Below are positions 41,054 to 49,592 of a stretch of 64,000 nt of DNA, in pieces; position 1 is the stretch's first letter; every line of letters starts with the position of its first letter. Position numbers and translations under genes: made by a program. Where the stretch lies: NCBI GenBank assembly GCA_009843505.1, contig VYDI01000049.1, positions 85,411-149,410 of the forward strand. Reading direction: 5' to 3'. The notes under the pieces were generated by a model, which was not told the origin of the DNA, made no database searches, and worked only from the letters and a program-made list of their open reading frames with translations. The stretch is from Holophagales bacterium. GTDB lineage: Bacteria > Acidobacteriota > Thermoanaerobaculia > Multivoradales > Multivoraceae.

Positions 41054-42586
41054 CTAGTCGCCCGGCGGCAGCGGCAGGTGCCGGCTCTCGGACTCGCGGG
41101 CCGGGAAGAAGGCACGCCGGGGCTCGGCGCTGCGGACCTGTTCGAGCCAGAAGACGCCGTCGCGGCGGCCGCTGTTGCCGCGCGTCGCGACCAGGTCGTC
41201 GTCTCCCTCCTGGTCCATGTCGAGGACGACGAACTCGTCGAACATGCCGCGCACGCGGCGGGAAACGTCGTGCCGGGTCCACTCGGCGGCCGGGTCGCCG
41301 GAGTTCTCGAACCATCCCAGGCGGCCGGCCACGCTGGCGGCGGTCTTGTCCTCGCCGTCGCGGTCGCGCGGGCGTGAACTGTAGCCGCCGCTCCAGAGAT
41401 CGAGGTCGCCGTCGTCGTCGATGTCGAAGAGCGCGAGACCGGTCGGGTTGTCCGGCGCCGTGTCGCCGATCGGATGGATCGTCCACGGTTCCGCTACCGG
41501 ATCCGCCGGCTGTTCGAGCCAGACGTTGAGGACCGGCGTCTCCTGCAGGACCATGTCGAGTCGACCGTCGTGGTTCAGGTCCGCGAACTCGACGTTCATG
41601 CCGGTAAGCCGGCGCGGGCCACGCTCCCACGGCACCGTCCTGCCCGTGACCTCGATCGGATGCTCCTCGAACACGAGTCCCGAACCGGCTTCGAGCAGGT
41701 TCTCCAACCAGAAGATCCTCGCTTCCGACCGGCTGCCGGCGAGGATGTCCAGGTCGCCGTCGCCGTCCAGGTCGACGGGCCGCGAGTTCATCGGCACGGT
41801 GACGGTGGCCAGCACCGTCTCCGTCCAACTCGAATCGACCAGCGGATCGCCGTCGATCCTGAACAGGGAGATCTCCTCGAGCGGGAACGTGTCCGGCACC
41901 GGCTCGCCCTCCGGCTGCTGCGCGCCCTTGTTCGGCGCAATCGCTTCGAGCCGGCCGTCCTGGTCGAGGTCGGCCAGGTAGACGCGGATCCAGGATCCGC
42001 GGCCAGCCGTCACCGAAGGGATCAGCCGCGGCCAACGGCCTTCCCGAACATCCCGACCCGGATTCTCGAAGTAGGTCAGGTGATCGAGCTCGCACGCGAC
42101 CAGCAGGTCGAGCAGACCGTCGCCGTTCACATCGCCGATGGCTACGTCCTCGGCCGCGGCAGCCTCCCTGCCTTCCGCCAGGGTGACGCTGGTCCAGCGG
42201 TTCGGATCGCCGCTTCCGAAGTGGAGCCGGACGTGGTCGCTGTCCTCGTGGACGGTGACGATGTCAAGGTGACCGTCGCCGTCGAGGTCGGCCATCTTCA
42301 GGCCGTCGGCACCGCGCATCGGGACGCCGCCGGAGAGTTCCTCGTCGTCGATCCGATGCTCGCGCCAGGAGATGAACTGGCCGCCAGCGGTCCGTGCGGT
42401 GGAGGGTGTCTCGGCGACCGTGAGCGGCATGTCCGAAGCCGCACGATCGGCCGGCCCCGTGCCGGCGGGGCCGCAGGCGGCAAGAAAGACCAGCGGCGCC
42501 ACCAGAAAGCCGAGGATCCCGCCGGCCGGCCCGGCCTCAGCCCGCTTCCACTCGCTCGATCCGTCCCTCGACCTCGGGATGCTCAT
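41054..42586 (-). CDS. FG-GAP/VCBS-repeat lipoprotein (seven calcium-type DxDxDG repeats), copy 1
   Basis: The 510-residue lipoprotein has a hydrophobic leader with lipobox LAAC, a low-complexity linker and a seven-bladed propeller. There are seven DxDxDG-like calcium loops: ADLDGDGHLD, GDVNGDGLLD, ADLDQDGRLE, VDLDGDGDLD, ADLNHDGRLD, FDIDDDGDLD and LDMDQEGDDD. A close paralogue is at 52476-54029, with the same linker phrase ISWREH.IDD and the same blade order. These proteins are thought to bind ligands or partners at the cell surface. The start overlaps the upstream lipocalin-like gene by 50 bases. Function unknown beyond family. Confidence 0.85.
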   Translation of the reverse strand: MSIPRSRDGSSEWKRAEAGPAGGILGFLVAPLVFLAACGPAGTGPADRAASDMPLTVAETPSTARTAGGQFISWREHRIDDEELSGGVPMRGADGLKMADLDGDGHLDIVTVHEDSDHVRLHFGSGDPNRWTSVTLAEGREAAAAEDVAIGDVNGDGLLDLLVACELDHLTYFENPGRDVREGRWPRLIPSVTAGRGSWIRVYLADLDQDGRLEAIAPNKGAQQPEGEPVPDTFPLEEISLFRIDGDPLVDSSWTETVLATVTVPMNSRPVDLDGDGDLDILAGSRSEARIFWLENLLEAGSGLVFEEHPIEVTGRTVPWERGPRRLTGMNVEFADLNHDGRLDMVLQETPVLNVWLEQPADPVAEPWTIHPIGDTAPDNPTGLALFDIDDDGDLDLWSGGYSSRPRDRDGEDKTAASVAGRLGWFENSGDPAAEWTRHDVSRRVRGMFDEFVVLDMDQEGDDDLVATRGNSGRRDGVFWLEQVRSAEPRRAFFPARESESRHLPLPPGD

Positions 42587-43604
42587 GCCAGTCTCCCCAC
42601 TCCACGTGGCAACAGCCCTCGCTGCTCACTTCCCCCACATTCTCCCACTCCGGCTCTCGGCCGGCTCCCCCCGCGACACCACGTTCGAAGAGCCTCAGCC
42701 GGCAACTCGCCAGATCGCTGTGCAGGCAGAAGCAACCAGACCCGTCCGGGTCCGTGTACGGCGCTTCGAGGATCATGTCCAGGGGACAGTTCACCTCCAG
42801 CTCGATCCGTTCGCGTTCCGATTCGGCCGCGAAGGACCACCGTCCGGGAACCGCTTCGCTCGTGGCCGCGGAACCGTCCAGCGGCGCGATCAACCGCACT
42901 TCACGGCCATGAACGCGCGCGATCAGCACATGGACCGGCGGCGGTCCGTCCGCGGAGGCCGGGATGCACGAGACCTCCAGGTAACCCGCCGGATCGTCGT
43001 CGAACCGGTTGCAATGAGCCCAGAGCCAGTGCGGCGGGTGTTTCCCTCCCCAAACATGGCTCTGCTCGCCCGGCGCGTCCTCGATCACCAGCCGGCGGTC
43101 CCCGATCTCGATCGTCCCGATGAACCGCGTCGCCGGATACGGATAGAGCATCGCTCCGGGCACGTCTCCCGAGCTGTACAGCGCTTCGGGGAACGGCAGG
43201 ATGAGTTCGGAGTCGGCCGGCCACTCCAGGTGCCATCGAACCCGCCGGTCGCCTCGACCGACTTCGCCCCGGGCCAGCCCGTTGCGCAACTCCGCCGGCG
43301 CAAAGCGGCGCCCCCCGACCGGGCCGACGCCGAAGCCCAGACGAAAGGGCGCGGCCCGAGACTCGAGCGTCCCCAGGGGACGGCGCTCGAACACGCCGAA
43401 GCTCTGCTCGGGATCCCGGCGATCGAGGAAGGTGAACCAGAGTTCCAGCTCGGCGGAGCGCTTTGTAATCTCGGGCGCCTGGACGACGTATCGAATCCAG
43501 TAGCCCGTCTCGCTCGCCAGGTCGTTGAGGGTCAGGTAGTAGACCTCGTAACAGCCGCGGGCGGCGGCAGTCCACCGGAGGGCGTTGGCCTGGTCGAGGT
43601 TCAT
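42537..43604 (-). CDS. Lipocalin-fold protein resembling CrtC/AttH/tocopherol-cyclase-like enzymes
   Basis: The 355-residue protein has two consecutive beta-domains. Features suggest the hydroxyneurosporene dehydratase (CrtC)/AttH/tocopherol cyclase-like group: WHLEWPADSEL, IEDAPGEQSHVWGGKHPPHWLWAHCNRF (conserved SH.WG..., WAHCN) and the C-terminal MILEAPYTDPDGSGCFC. Members act on hydrophobic terpenoid or quinone-like compounds, sometimes as cyclases or hydratases. It has neither a signal peptide nor a membrane segment. It is followed by the FG-GAP lipoprotein (50-base overlap). I am not sure of the family; it could also be an uncharacterised beta-barrel protein. Confidence 0.5.
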   Translation of the reverse strand: MNLDQANALRWTAAARGCYEVYYLTLNDLASETGYWIRYVVQAPEITKRSAELELWFTFLDRRDPEQSFGVFERRPLGTLESRAAPFRLGFGVGPVGGRRFAPAELRNGLARGEVGRGDRRVRWHLEWPADSELILPFPEALYSSGDVPGAMLYPYPATRFIGTIEIGDRRLVIEDAPGEQSHVWGGKHPPHWLWAHCNRFDDDPAGYLEVSCIPASADGPPPVHVLIARVHGREVRLIAPLDGSAATSEAVPGRWSFAAESERERIELEVNCPLDMILEAPYTDPDGSGCFCLHSDLASCRLRLFERGVAGGAGREPEWENVGEVSSEGCCHVEWGDWHEHPEVEGRIERVEAG

Positions 43605-43672
43605 GCGCGGTTCGGAGCACGAGGCGGCCGGAGCGAGGCGTTCCCGTCAGTTCGAAGAGCAATGTACAGCCA

Positions 43673-45022
43673 ATGAGGAGAGCCGGAATCGCCGGGGGCG
43701 CGGCCGCGCTCCTGCTGTTCGCCCTTGTCGTGGCTCTCGGCCTCGTCGCGGTCCCTCTGCTGCGAGACCTGGATGTCGACACTGACGCCGCCGCCTCGCC
43801 GGCGGTTCCCCGCTCACCCGCGACATCGGCGGCGGCCCACAGGGGCTTCCTCTACGGCCGCGTCACGACCAGGAGCGGCACGGCCTACGAAGGGCGGCTG
43901 CGCTTCGGCGGCGACGAGGAAGCGTTCTGGGGCGACTACTTCAACGGCTTCAAGGAGGAGAACCCCTGGGCCGCCGAGGTGCCGCCCGAGCGGCTGACGG
44001 AGAGCCGGCCTGTCACCGTTCTCGGCGTCGAGATCACCCGGCGCGAGCGAAAGCTCAATCTGGGCCGGCCCTTCATGGCGCGCTTCGGCGACATCCGGCG
44101 CGTCGCGCCAAGCGGACGCGAGCTACTCGTGACGCTCAAGAGCGGCACCGGGTTCGTCCTCAACCGCTTCGATGCCGACGACTTCGCCGACGGCGTGCGG
44201 GTGTGGGACGACGAGCACGGCGTCGTGGACCTCGACGAACGCCGGATCCGCACTATCGACTTCCTCCCGACCGCCGACCTCGAGACGGTTCCGGACCGGC
44301 TGCATGGCACGGTGCGCACGCCGCACGGAAGCTTCACCGGCTTCGTCCAGTGGGACCGGCAATCCAGCATCGGCTCCGACGAGTTTCGGGGCCGGACCGC
44401 CGACGGAGAGCTCAGCCTGCGCTTTGACGCCATTCGCACGATCGCGCACGACTCGGACGACAGCGCGCAGGTGACCCTGCGCGACGGCGGCGCGTTCGTC
44501 CTCTCCGGCACGCGCCACGTCGGCCGCGGCAATCGCGGTGTCTACGTCGACGACCGGCGCTACGGCCGCGTACTCGTCTCGTGGGAGGCGTTCGATCGGC
44601 TCGACTTCAGCGACGCGGTCGGAGAGAGCGGCCCCGCCTACGACGATTTCCCGGCCGGCCAGCCGCTCTCAGGCACCGTCACCACCCGCACGGGCAGCAG
44701 TCTCACCGGCCGGCTGGTCTTCGACCTGGACGAAAGCGAAACGACCGAGACCCTGGACGCGCCGGCGGGCGATGTCGACTACACGATCCCCTTCGGCCTG
44801 GTTGCGTCCATCGCGCTTCCGGGCCAGGAGGGGTGCGGCGACGGCCGGCACGCAGGCGTGACGCTCCACAGCGGCGAGACCCTGGAACTCGAGTGCGCAG
44901 GCGACCTCGGCGAAGGGAATGCCGGCATGCTGATCTTCACCGACGGCGGCGACAGCGCCGAGTACGTACGTTGGCTTGACGTGGAGCGGATCGACCTCGA
45001 GCCAGTCGACGTCAGAAGATGA
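43673..45022 (+). CDS. Uncharacterised membrane-anchored protein with three internal beta repeats
   Basis: The 449-residue protein has one N-terminal membrane segment (about residues 5-30) and a large soluble remainder. Three segments share a pattern G-x-V-x-T-x-x-G-x-x-x-x-G: YGRVTTRSGTAYEGRLRF (about 61), HGTVRTPHGSFTGFVQW (about 212) and SGTVTTRTGSSLTGRLVF (about 338). Each is followed by an acidic stretch and an IRRV/IRTI strand. These look like small barrel (SH3-like) beta modules. I do not recognise the family. The start is 68 bases from the divergent lipocalin-like gene and no ribosome-binding site is evident. The 3' end overlaps the convergent sulfatase by 11 bases. Confidence 0.65.
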   Translation: MRRAGIAGGAAALLLFALVVALGLVAVPLLRDLDVDTDAAASPAVPRSPATSAAAHRGFLYGRVTTRSGTAYEGRLRFGGDEEAFWGDYFNGFKEENPWAAEVPPERLTESRPVTVLGVEITRRERKLNLGRPFMARFGDIRRVAPSGRELLVTLKSGTGFVLNRFDADDFADGVRVWDDEHGVVDLDERRIRTIDFLPTADLETVPDRLHGTVRTPHGSFTGFVQWDRQSSIGSDEFRGRTADGELSLRFDAIRTIAHDSDDSAQVTLRDGGAFVLSGTRHVGRGNRGVYVDDRRYGRVLVSWEAFDRLDFSDAVGESGPAYDDFPAGQPLSGTVTTRTGSSLTGRLVFDLDESETTETLDAPAGDVDYTIPFGLVASIALPGQEGCGDGRHAGVTLHSGETLELECAGDLGEGNAGMLIFTDGGDSAEYVRWLDVERIDLEPVDVRR

Positions 45023-46535
45023 GCTCGATCGCCTCGTCGTCGACCGTGCCGGCGGTGCCCCGGTTGCTCCACCATCGCGGCTCGACGAGTTCGCTCTCCC
45101 AGGCATCGAGAGCGCGTTGGAGTTCCTCGAGGACGACCTGCTCGTCGTCGGCTAGCGGGATCCGCTCGCCGACGTCGTTCTCCAGGTCGTGCAGCCGGTT
45201 CAACTGGCCAAGCGGCGACCCGTGGGGCGCTTCCCAGTCCGGGAAGAGAGCGCCGAGCAGCTGGAGCGAAGCGACCTGTTCCTCCGAGGCGCGGTTGACC
45301 TGCCAGAGCTTCCAGTCGCCGCGGCGGACGGCGCGGTTCGGGCCGGCCCGCCAGAACAGGGTCTCGTGGGGAACGCCGTCGACCTCGCCGCGCAGGTAGG
45401 GAAGGAGGTCGACGCCGTCGAGCGGCTTCTCGGGCAGCGGCGCGCCGGCAGCGGCGGCAAACGTTGGCAGCAGATCGAGCGACGACACGGCCGGCCGGTA
45501 GACCTGGCCCGGCTCCACGCCCGCCGGCCAGTTCAGCAGGAAGGGCACGCGGATGCCACCCTCGAAGAACCAGCGTTTGCCGCCGCTGAGCGGACCGTTG
45601 GTGCATCCGCCCTGGAGGTAGAAGGCGCAGCCGTTGTCGGAGAGGAACACGATCAGGGTGTCGTCCTCGAGGCCGTGCTCCCGCAGCCGTGCCCTGACCT
45701 CGCCGACGCTGTCGTCGACGGCCGAGACCATGGCCGCGAAGATGCGCACCCTCGGATCCTCGATGTGCCGGTACCGGTCGAGGTACTTCGCGGTCGCCTG
45801 CAGCGGGGTGTGCGGCGCGTAGTGGGCGAGGTAGAGAAAGAAGGGCCGGTCGTGGTGCCGGTCGATGAAGTCGAGCGCCTCGCGGGTGAGGACCTCCGTC
45901 AGGTACTCGGTCTCCTCGACGACCTCCCGGCCGCGAAAGATGGGTCGCTCCCGCACCTCGGCGAGCGGCAGCGGACTCCAGTTCTCGACCCCTTCGGCCG
46001 ACGGCTCGATGTAGATCGTGCCGCTCTGCATGCCGAAGAACTCGTCGAAGCCGCGGTCGAGGGGGTGCTTGCCGTCGCCCCAGCCCAGTTGCCACTTGCC
46101 GACGGCGCCGGTCGCGTAGCCGGCGGAGCGCATGACCTCGGCCAGGGTCGTCTCGTCCGGGTTCAGGCCGTAGTCCCGGCCCGACGGGTTGAACTCGTAG
46201 CCCTGCCGCTGCGGGTAGCGTCCCGTCATCAGACCGGCCCGGGACGGGCTGCAGACGGCCGCGGTGACGTAGCCGGCCCCGAACCGGACGCCGCCGCGGG
46301 CCAGTTCGTCGATGTTCGGGGTGTCGATGATCTCGCTGCCGTAGATGCCGACGTCGCCGTAGCCGAGGTCGTCGGCGAGGATGAAGACGACGTTGGGCGG
46401 GCGGCTTGCCTGTTCGGTGGCCGGGTCAGCGGCGCAGCCGAGTGCGGCGACGAGGATGGCGAAGAGGATGAGGAGACGGCAGAGCGGAGCCGGCGGGGAC
46501 GCCGGCGCACCCAGTGTGGACTTCTCAGGAAACAC
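45012..46535 (-). CDS. Sulfatase lipoprotein, arylsulfatase type
   Basis: The 507-residue sulfatase has C95-SPSR as the formylglycine site, the ADDLGYGDVG metal-binding motif, GKWQLGWG (catalytic Lys region), HYAPHTPLQ and FLSDNG. It opens with MFPEKSTLGAPASPPAP, which is repeat-encoded in part, and then a lipobox in ALGC34. The start is a GTG inside the end of the KorC-like gene (11-base overlap). No ATG, GTG or TTG lies between the repeat and the hydrophobic signal segment, so translation must begin before or within the repeat. The likely substrate class is a sulfated glycan or aryl sulfate; why it is co-transcribed with the kor genes is unclear. Confidence 0.9.
   Translation of the reverse strand: MFPEKSTLGAPASPPAPLCRLLILFAILVAALGCAADPATEQASRPPNVVFILADDLGYGDVGIYGSEIIDTPNIDELARGGVRFGAGYVTAAVCSPSRAGLMTGRYPQRQGYEFNPSGRDYGLNPDETTLAEVMRSAGYATGAVGKWQLGWGDGKHPLDRGFDEFFGMQSGTIYIEPSAEGVENWSPLPLAEVRERPIFRGREVVEETEYLTEVLTREALDFIDRHHDRPFFLYLAHYAPHTPLQATAKYLDRYRHIEDPRVRIFAAMVSAVDDSVGEVRARLREHGLEDDTLIVFLSDNGCAFYLQGGCTNGPLSGGKRWFFEGGIRVPFLLNWPAGVEPGQVYRPAVSSLDLLPTFAAAAGAPLPEKPLDGVDLLPYLRGEVDGVPHETLFWRAGPNRAVRRGDWKLWQVNRASEEQVASLQLLGALFPDWEAPHGSPLGQLNRLHDLENDVGERIPLADDEQVVLEELQRALDAWESELVEPRWWSNRGTAGTVDDEAIELIF
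46489..46515 (-). repeat. Palindromic repeat, copy F (within sulfatase N-terminus)
   Basis: Core form only: stem GCCGGC / loop GGGGAC / stem GCCGGC then GCACCCAGT, just inside the sulfatase start and 10 bases beyond the upstream stop codon. It is read in the frame LGAPASPP. Confidence 0.85.
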
Positions 46536-47112
46536 GGTACTCCTCCGGATCGATCTGCGACACGGCCTCGAGCACGGCCCGGTTGCCCGGCAGCAGCTTG
46601 TGGCGCCACACCGGCAGGTAGTCCTCCATGCCGGCGAGCAGCTCGTCGATGGTGAAATAGCCGGCGATCAGGTTGTAGAGCCCGAGCATGCCCATGTTGG
46701 CCAGGCCGGGCGCGCCGCCGTCGCGGGCCAACTGGAAGACGGGAACGCCGTACGAACGGACGCCCTCGAGCGCCGGCGGGTTCCGGACCCGGGAGCTGTC
46801 CCAGAGGATGAGCCCGCCCGGTTCGACGCCCGGGCCGTACGACAGGTAGCCGGCGTGGTCGAACGCCAGCACCGCGGTGTAGGTCTCGATCACCGGGTTG
46901 TCGATCGGCTCGTCGCTCGAGAGGACGACCGTGCCCTCGACCAGGCCGCCACGGGTCTCCGGGTTGTAGTCGGAGGTGTAGGCCATGTGCCAGCCCTTGG
47001 CGGCGGCCGCGTAGCCGAGCGTCTTGAGGCAGGTCAACAGGCCCGCGCCGCCCGTGCCGGCGCCGCCGACCCGCTCCACCACGCCCCCATTTGAACCCGC
47101 GTTCGCCGTCAT
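46525..47112 (-). CDS. korC: 2-oxoacid:ferredoxin oxidoreductase gamma subunit (KorC-like)
   Basis: The 195-residue subunit has GGAGTGGAGLLTCLKTLGYAAAAKGWHMAYTSDYNPETRGG, the gamma-subunit signature of pyruvate/2-oxoglutarate:ferredoxin oxidoreductases, and ends in VSQIDPEEYRVS. It contributes to the 2-oxoacid oxidoreductase complex that couples oxidative decarboxylation of a 2-oxoacid to ferredoxin reduction. Its start overlaps the beta-subunit gene (ATGA, 4 bases). The order delta, alpha, beta, gamma (korDABC) is the known arrangement for 2-oxoglutarate ferredoxin oxidoreductases, though the exact acid (2-oxoglutarate versus branched-chain) is not established here. Confidence 0.85.
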   Translation of the reverse strand: MTANAGSNGGVVERVGGAGTGGAGLLTCLKTLGYAAAAKGWHMAYTSDYNPETRGGLVEGTVVLSSDEPIDNPVIETYTAVLAFDHAGYLSYGPGVEPGGLILWDSSRVRNPPALEGVRSYGVPVFQLARDGGAPGLANMGMLGLYNLIAGYFTIDELLAGMEDYLPVWRHKLLPGNRAVLEAVSQIDPEEYRVS

Positions 47113-47945
47113 CGGACGCGAATCGGCGGGTAGCCCTCGGGCACCGTCGCCTCACCCATCTGGAAGTACTTCATGATCTGGTCTTCGATGAACTGGTTCG
47201 AGCTCTCCGGCGTGAACGTGACGCCGCCGCCCTTCCAGTTCACGTTGCAGTTGCCGAGGCAGTCGATGACCTTCATCCCTTTGATGCCGGCGAGGTGGAT
47301 CTCGAACGCCCGCCGGATCATCCGGCTCGCCTCGCGGTAGCGGACGCCCGAAGTCAGGGCGCAGCGCCCCGCGTACACGACGCCTGGGAAGTGCTCCAGC
47401 GTCTTGATGATGTCCATGGGATAGCCCATGACCTCCTCGTCGCGGCCGCCCTGGAAGGTCGTCGTCGGCACTTCCTTCGTGGTCGTCGGGCCCATCTGGC
47501 CGCCGGTCATGCCGTAGGCGTTGTTGTTGTAGATGACGACGATGAAGTTCTCGCGCCGGTTGCAGGCGTGCATCAGGCCGGCCAGGCCGATGCCGCAGGC
47601 GTCGCCGTCGCCGGAGTACTGGACGACAATCCGCTCGGGCGCCATGCGGGAAACGCCAGTCGCCGTGTCGCTGGCGCGGCCGTGCGGCGAAAGCACGGTG
47701 TTCACCTCCATCTGCGCCGCGATCGTCGAGCCGCAGCCGACGCCCAGGGCGAGGATCGTCTTCTCCGCGAGGTCGAGCTCGGTCACCAGGTCGCAGAGGA
47801 TCTGGCTCACCGAACCATGCCCGCAACCGGGACACCAGGACGACGGCAGTCCGGTGTGAACGTCGAGCTGAGGCGAGATCTTGCGCGCTTCGACGCCCTC
47901 TGGAGGCGTGTAGCGCGCCGGTGCACGGGCTGCTGGTTCAGTCAC
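47109..47945 (-). CDS. korB: 2-oxoacid:ferredoxin oxidoreductase beta subunit (KorB-like)
   Basis: Thiamine diphosphate-binding subunit of 278 residues. It shows the WCPGCGHG cysteine motif near residue 38, a GDGDACGIGLAG...NNNAYGMTGGQ thiamine/Mg motif (about 110-145), and cysteine pairs typical of beta subunits that carry an iron-sulfur cluster. It performs the decarboxylation step of the complex. The start lies 8 bases inside the alpha gene end and the stop overlaps the gamma gene by 4 bases, so all subunits are translationally coupled. Confidence 0.9.
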   Translation of the reverse strand: MTEPAARAPARYTPPEGVEARKISPQLDVHTGLPSSWCPGCGHGSVSQILCDLVTELDLAEKTILALGVGCGSTIAAQMEVNTVLSPHGRASDTATGVSRMAPERIVVQYSGDGDACGIGLAGLMHACNRRENFIVVIYNNNAYGMTGGQMGPTTTKEVPTTTFQGGRDEEVMGYPMDIIKTLEHFPGVVYAGRCALTSGVRYREASRMIRRAFEIHLAGIKGMKVIDCLGNCNVNWKGGGVTFTPESSNQFIEDQIMKYFQMGEATVPEGYPPIRVR

Positions 47946-49245
47946 GTCCGACCTCCGGGATCACGGTGTTCTTGCGGATGCCGAGCAGGTTGTCGAGCAT
48001 GGCCTGGGCCCCCTCCTGTCCCCGCCGGGCGGCGAGCTGATCGAGCATCTGTTTCCGCGCCGGCGGATGGGTGTCGGCGAGATGGAAGGCGGTGGGATGG
48101 ACGTCGTGGAAGCCCCGGGGCTCAACCGGCTGGCCGGCGGCCATCTGGCGGATCGCCTCGAGCACGGCCCGCGCCGGGATCGCCAGCGCCGGTTGTCCAA
48201 AGAACTGGACGGGGCACCGGCCGGCGACCGCCAGACGCACGTCGGTCAGAACCTGGCCGAAGTTGATCTCGACCGTCAGCACTTCGCGGGCGTTCGAAGC
48301 GAGCTCCGCGAGCGGCGCCTCCGGGAACGGGAAGAGGGTGATCGGCCGGAACAGCCCGACCTTGATTCCCTCCTCGCGGGCGCTCCTGACCGCTTCCTTC
48401 GCGATTCGGGCCATGATCCCGTACGCCACGACGACGAACTCCGCGTCGTCGCACCGGAAGCTGTCCCAGCGCGTCTCCTCCACTCGCATCCGCTCCAGCT
48501 TGTGCTGGATCTCGTAGCAGACCATCGTGTCGAGTTCGGGCGTGCGGGCGGCGCCGACCACCCGGCGCTTCTCCCGCAGGGAACGATCGAGCGCCCAGGT
48601 CTTGTCCGGCAGGTCGCGCTCCGGCACCTTGAACGGCTGAAGGGTCTCGATCATGTTCGCCATCTTGCCGTCGATGCAGACCACGGCCGGGATGCTGTAG
48701 AGGTCGGCGACATCGAAGGCCTCGGCCGTGAGCTGCACCGTCTCGGTGATCGTCGATGGCGCGAAGAGAGGCAACTGGTAGTCGCCGTTGCCGAGGCCAC
48801 GGAGCATGCGGATGTCCGACTGCGCCGGATAGAGGCCGCCCGAAACGCCGACGTGGGCGCGGGTGAGCGCCCCCAGCACCATCGGCGTCTCGGCGCCGGC
48901 GGCGTTGGTCAGGCCGTCGATCATCAACGTCAGCCCCGGGCCGACCGACGCCGTCATCGCCCGCTTGCCGCAGGCCGCGGCCCCGAACACCGCCATGACG
49001 CTCGAGATCTCGTCGCCGAGCTGCTGGAAGACGCCGCCGTGCTCGGGCAGGGCCTCGGCGACGTACTCGAGGAGCTCGGTCTGCGGCGTGATCGGATAGC
49101 CGGCGAAGTAGTCGAGGCCGGCGACCATCGCGCCGATCCCCATTGCGTGGGCGCCCATCGTCGGCTTGCCGACCGGCGGCACGAAACTGGGTGCGCCGGC
49201 GCCCCCGCCGGCTGCCGCCGCAGGCGGCCTGGGCTTCTCGCTCAT
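47938..49245 (-). CDS. korA: 2-oxoacid:ferredoxin oxidoreductase alpha subunit (KorA-like)
   Basis: Alpha subunit of about 435 residues with the family signature DYFAGYPITPQTELLEYVAE near the N-terminus, the ASVGPGLTLMIDG loop and the C-terminal interface domain (VVVAYGIMARIAKEAV...). ATG at 49245 overlaps the ferredoxin stop (ATGA). Residues 9-21 (AAAAGGGAGAPSF) are encoded by a palindromic repeat, so the first ~30 residues are not conserved; the family-like N-terminus could begin at the Met of TMGAHAMGIGAMVAG (about residue 30). Part of the cytoplasmic korDABC complex that decarboxylates a 2-oxoacid and reduces ferredoxin. Confidence 0.9.
   Translation of the reverse strand: MSEKPRPPAAAAGGGAGAPSFVPPVGKPTMGAHAMGIGAMVAGLDYFAGYPITPQTELLEYVAEALPEHGGVFQQLGDEISSVMAVFGAAACGKRAMTASVGPGLTLMIDGLTNAAGAETPMVLGALTRAHVGVSGGLYPAQSDIRMLRGLGNGDYQLPLFAPSTITETVQLTAEAFDVADLYSIPAVVCIDGKMANMIETLQPFKVPERDLPDKTWALDRSLREKRRVVGAARTPELDTMVCYEIQHKLERMRVEETRWDSFRCDDAEFVVVAYGIMARIAKEAVRSAREEGIKVGLFRPITLFPFPEAPLAELASNAREVLTVEINFGQVLTDVRLAVAGRCPVQFFGQPALAIPARAVLEAIRQMAAGQPVEPRGFHDVHPTAFHLADTHPPARKQMLDQLAARRGQEGAQAMLDNLLGIRKNTVIPEVGRD
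49186..49230 (+). repeat. Palindromic repeat, copy G (within KorA N-terminus)
   Basis: ACTGGGTGC, stem GCCGGC / loop GCCCCC / stem GCCGGC, then hairpin GCCGCC/GGCGGC. It lies just after the KorA start and is read on the opposite strand, in the frame AGGGAGAPS. Confidence 0.8.
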
Positions 49246-49592
49246 GGCAGGTCCCCGTGGGGGACCGGCTCGTCGAAGCGGAAGACCTCGATCGCCTGGT
49301 CGGGGCAGACCATGGCGCAGAGGTTGCAGCCGATGCAGTACTTCATCAGGTCCGGCTCGACCACGACCGGCCGCCAGCCCATCATGTTGGCGCCGCGTCC
49401 CGGCTCGATGATGCGCACCGGGCACGCCGGGATACAGAGGTCGCAGCCCTTGCAGAGCTGCTCGAAGATCTCGATGTAGCCGCGCTGGACGTCCGGGCGC
49501 GGCACCTCCTTCGCCTCGATCAGGTGGCCGGAAGCGCCGTCGTTGCGCGCTGGTGCGGTCTCAGCAGACACGATGATGAGGCTCCTCTCCAC
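49242..49592 (-). CDS. korD: Dicluster 4Fe-4S ferredoxin, KorD-like delta subunit
   Basis: The 116-residue protein has two CxxCxxCxxxCP motifs: CKGCDLCIPACP and CIGCNLCAMVCP, separated by about 40 residues. It is the electron-accepting delta subunit of the adjacent 2-oxoacid:ferredoxin oxidoreductase. The frame opens with ATG at 49592, inside the dehydrogenase gene end; a GTG at 49571 is an alternative start. The stop overlaps the alpha-subunit start. Reduced electrons would go to a soluble ferredoxin or to other iron-sulfur proteins such as those encoded in the 54-57 kb operon (inference). Confidence 0.88.
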   Translation of the reverse strand: MERSLIIVSAETAPARNDGASGHLIEAKEVPRPDVQRGYIEIFEQLCKGCDLCIPACPVRIIEPGRGANMMGWRPVVVEPDLMKYCIGCNLCAMVCPDQAIEVFRFDEPVPHGDLP

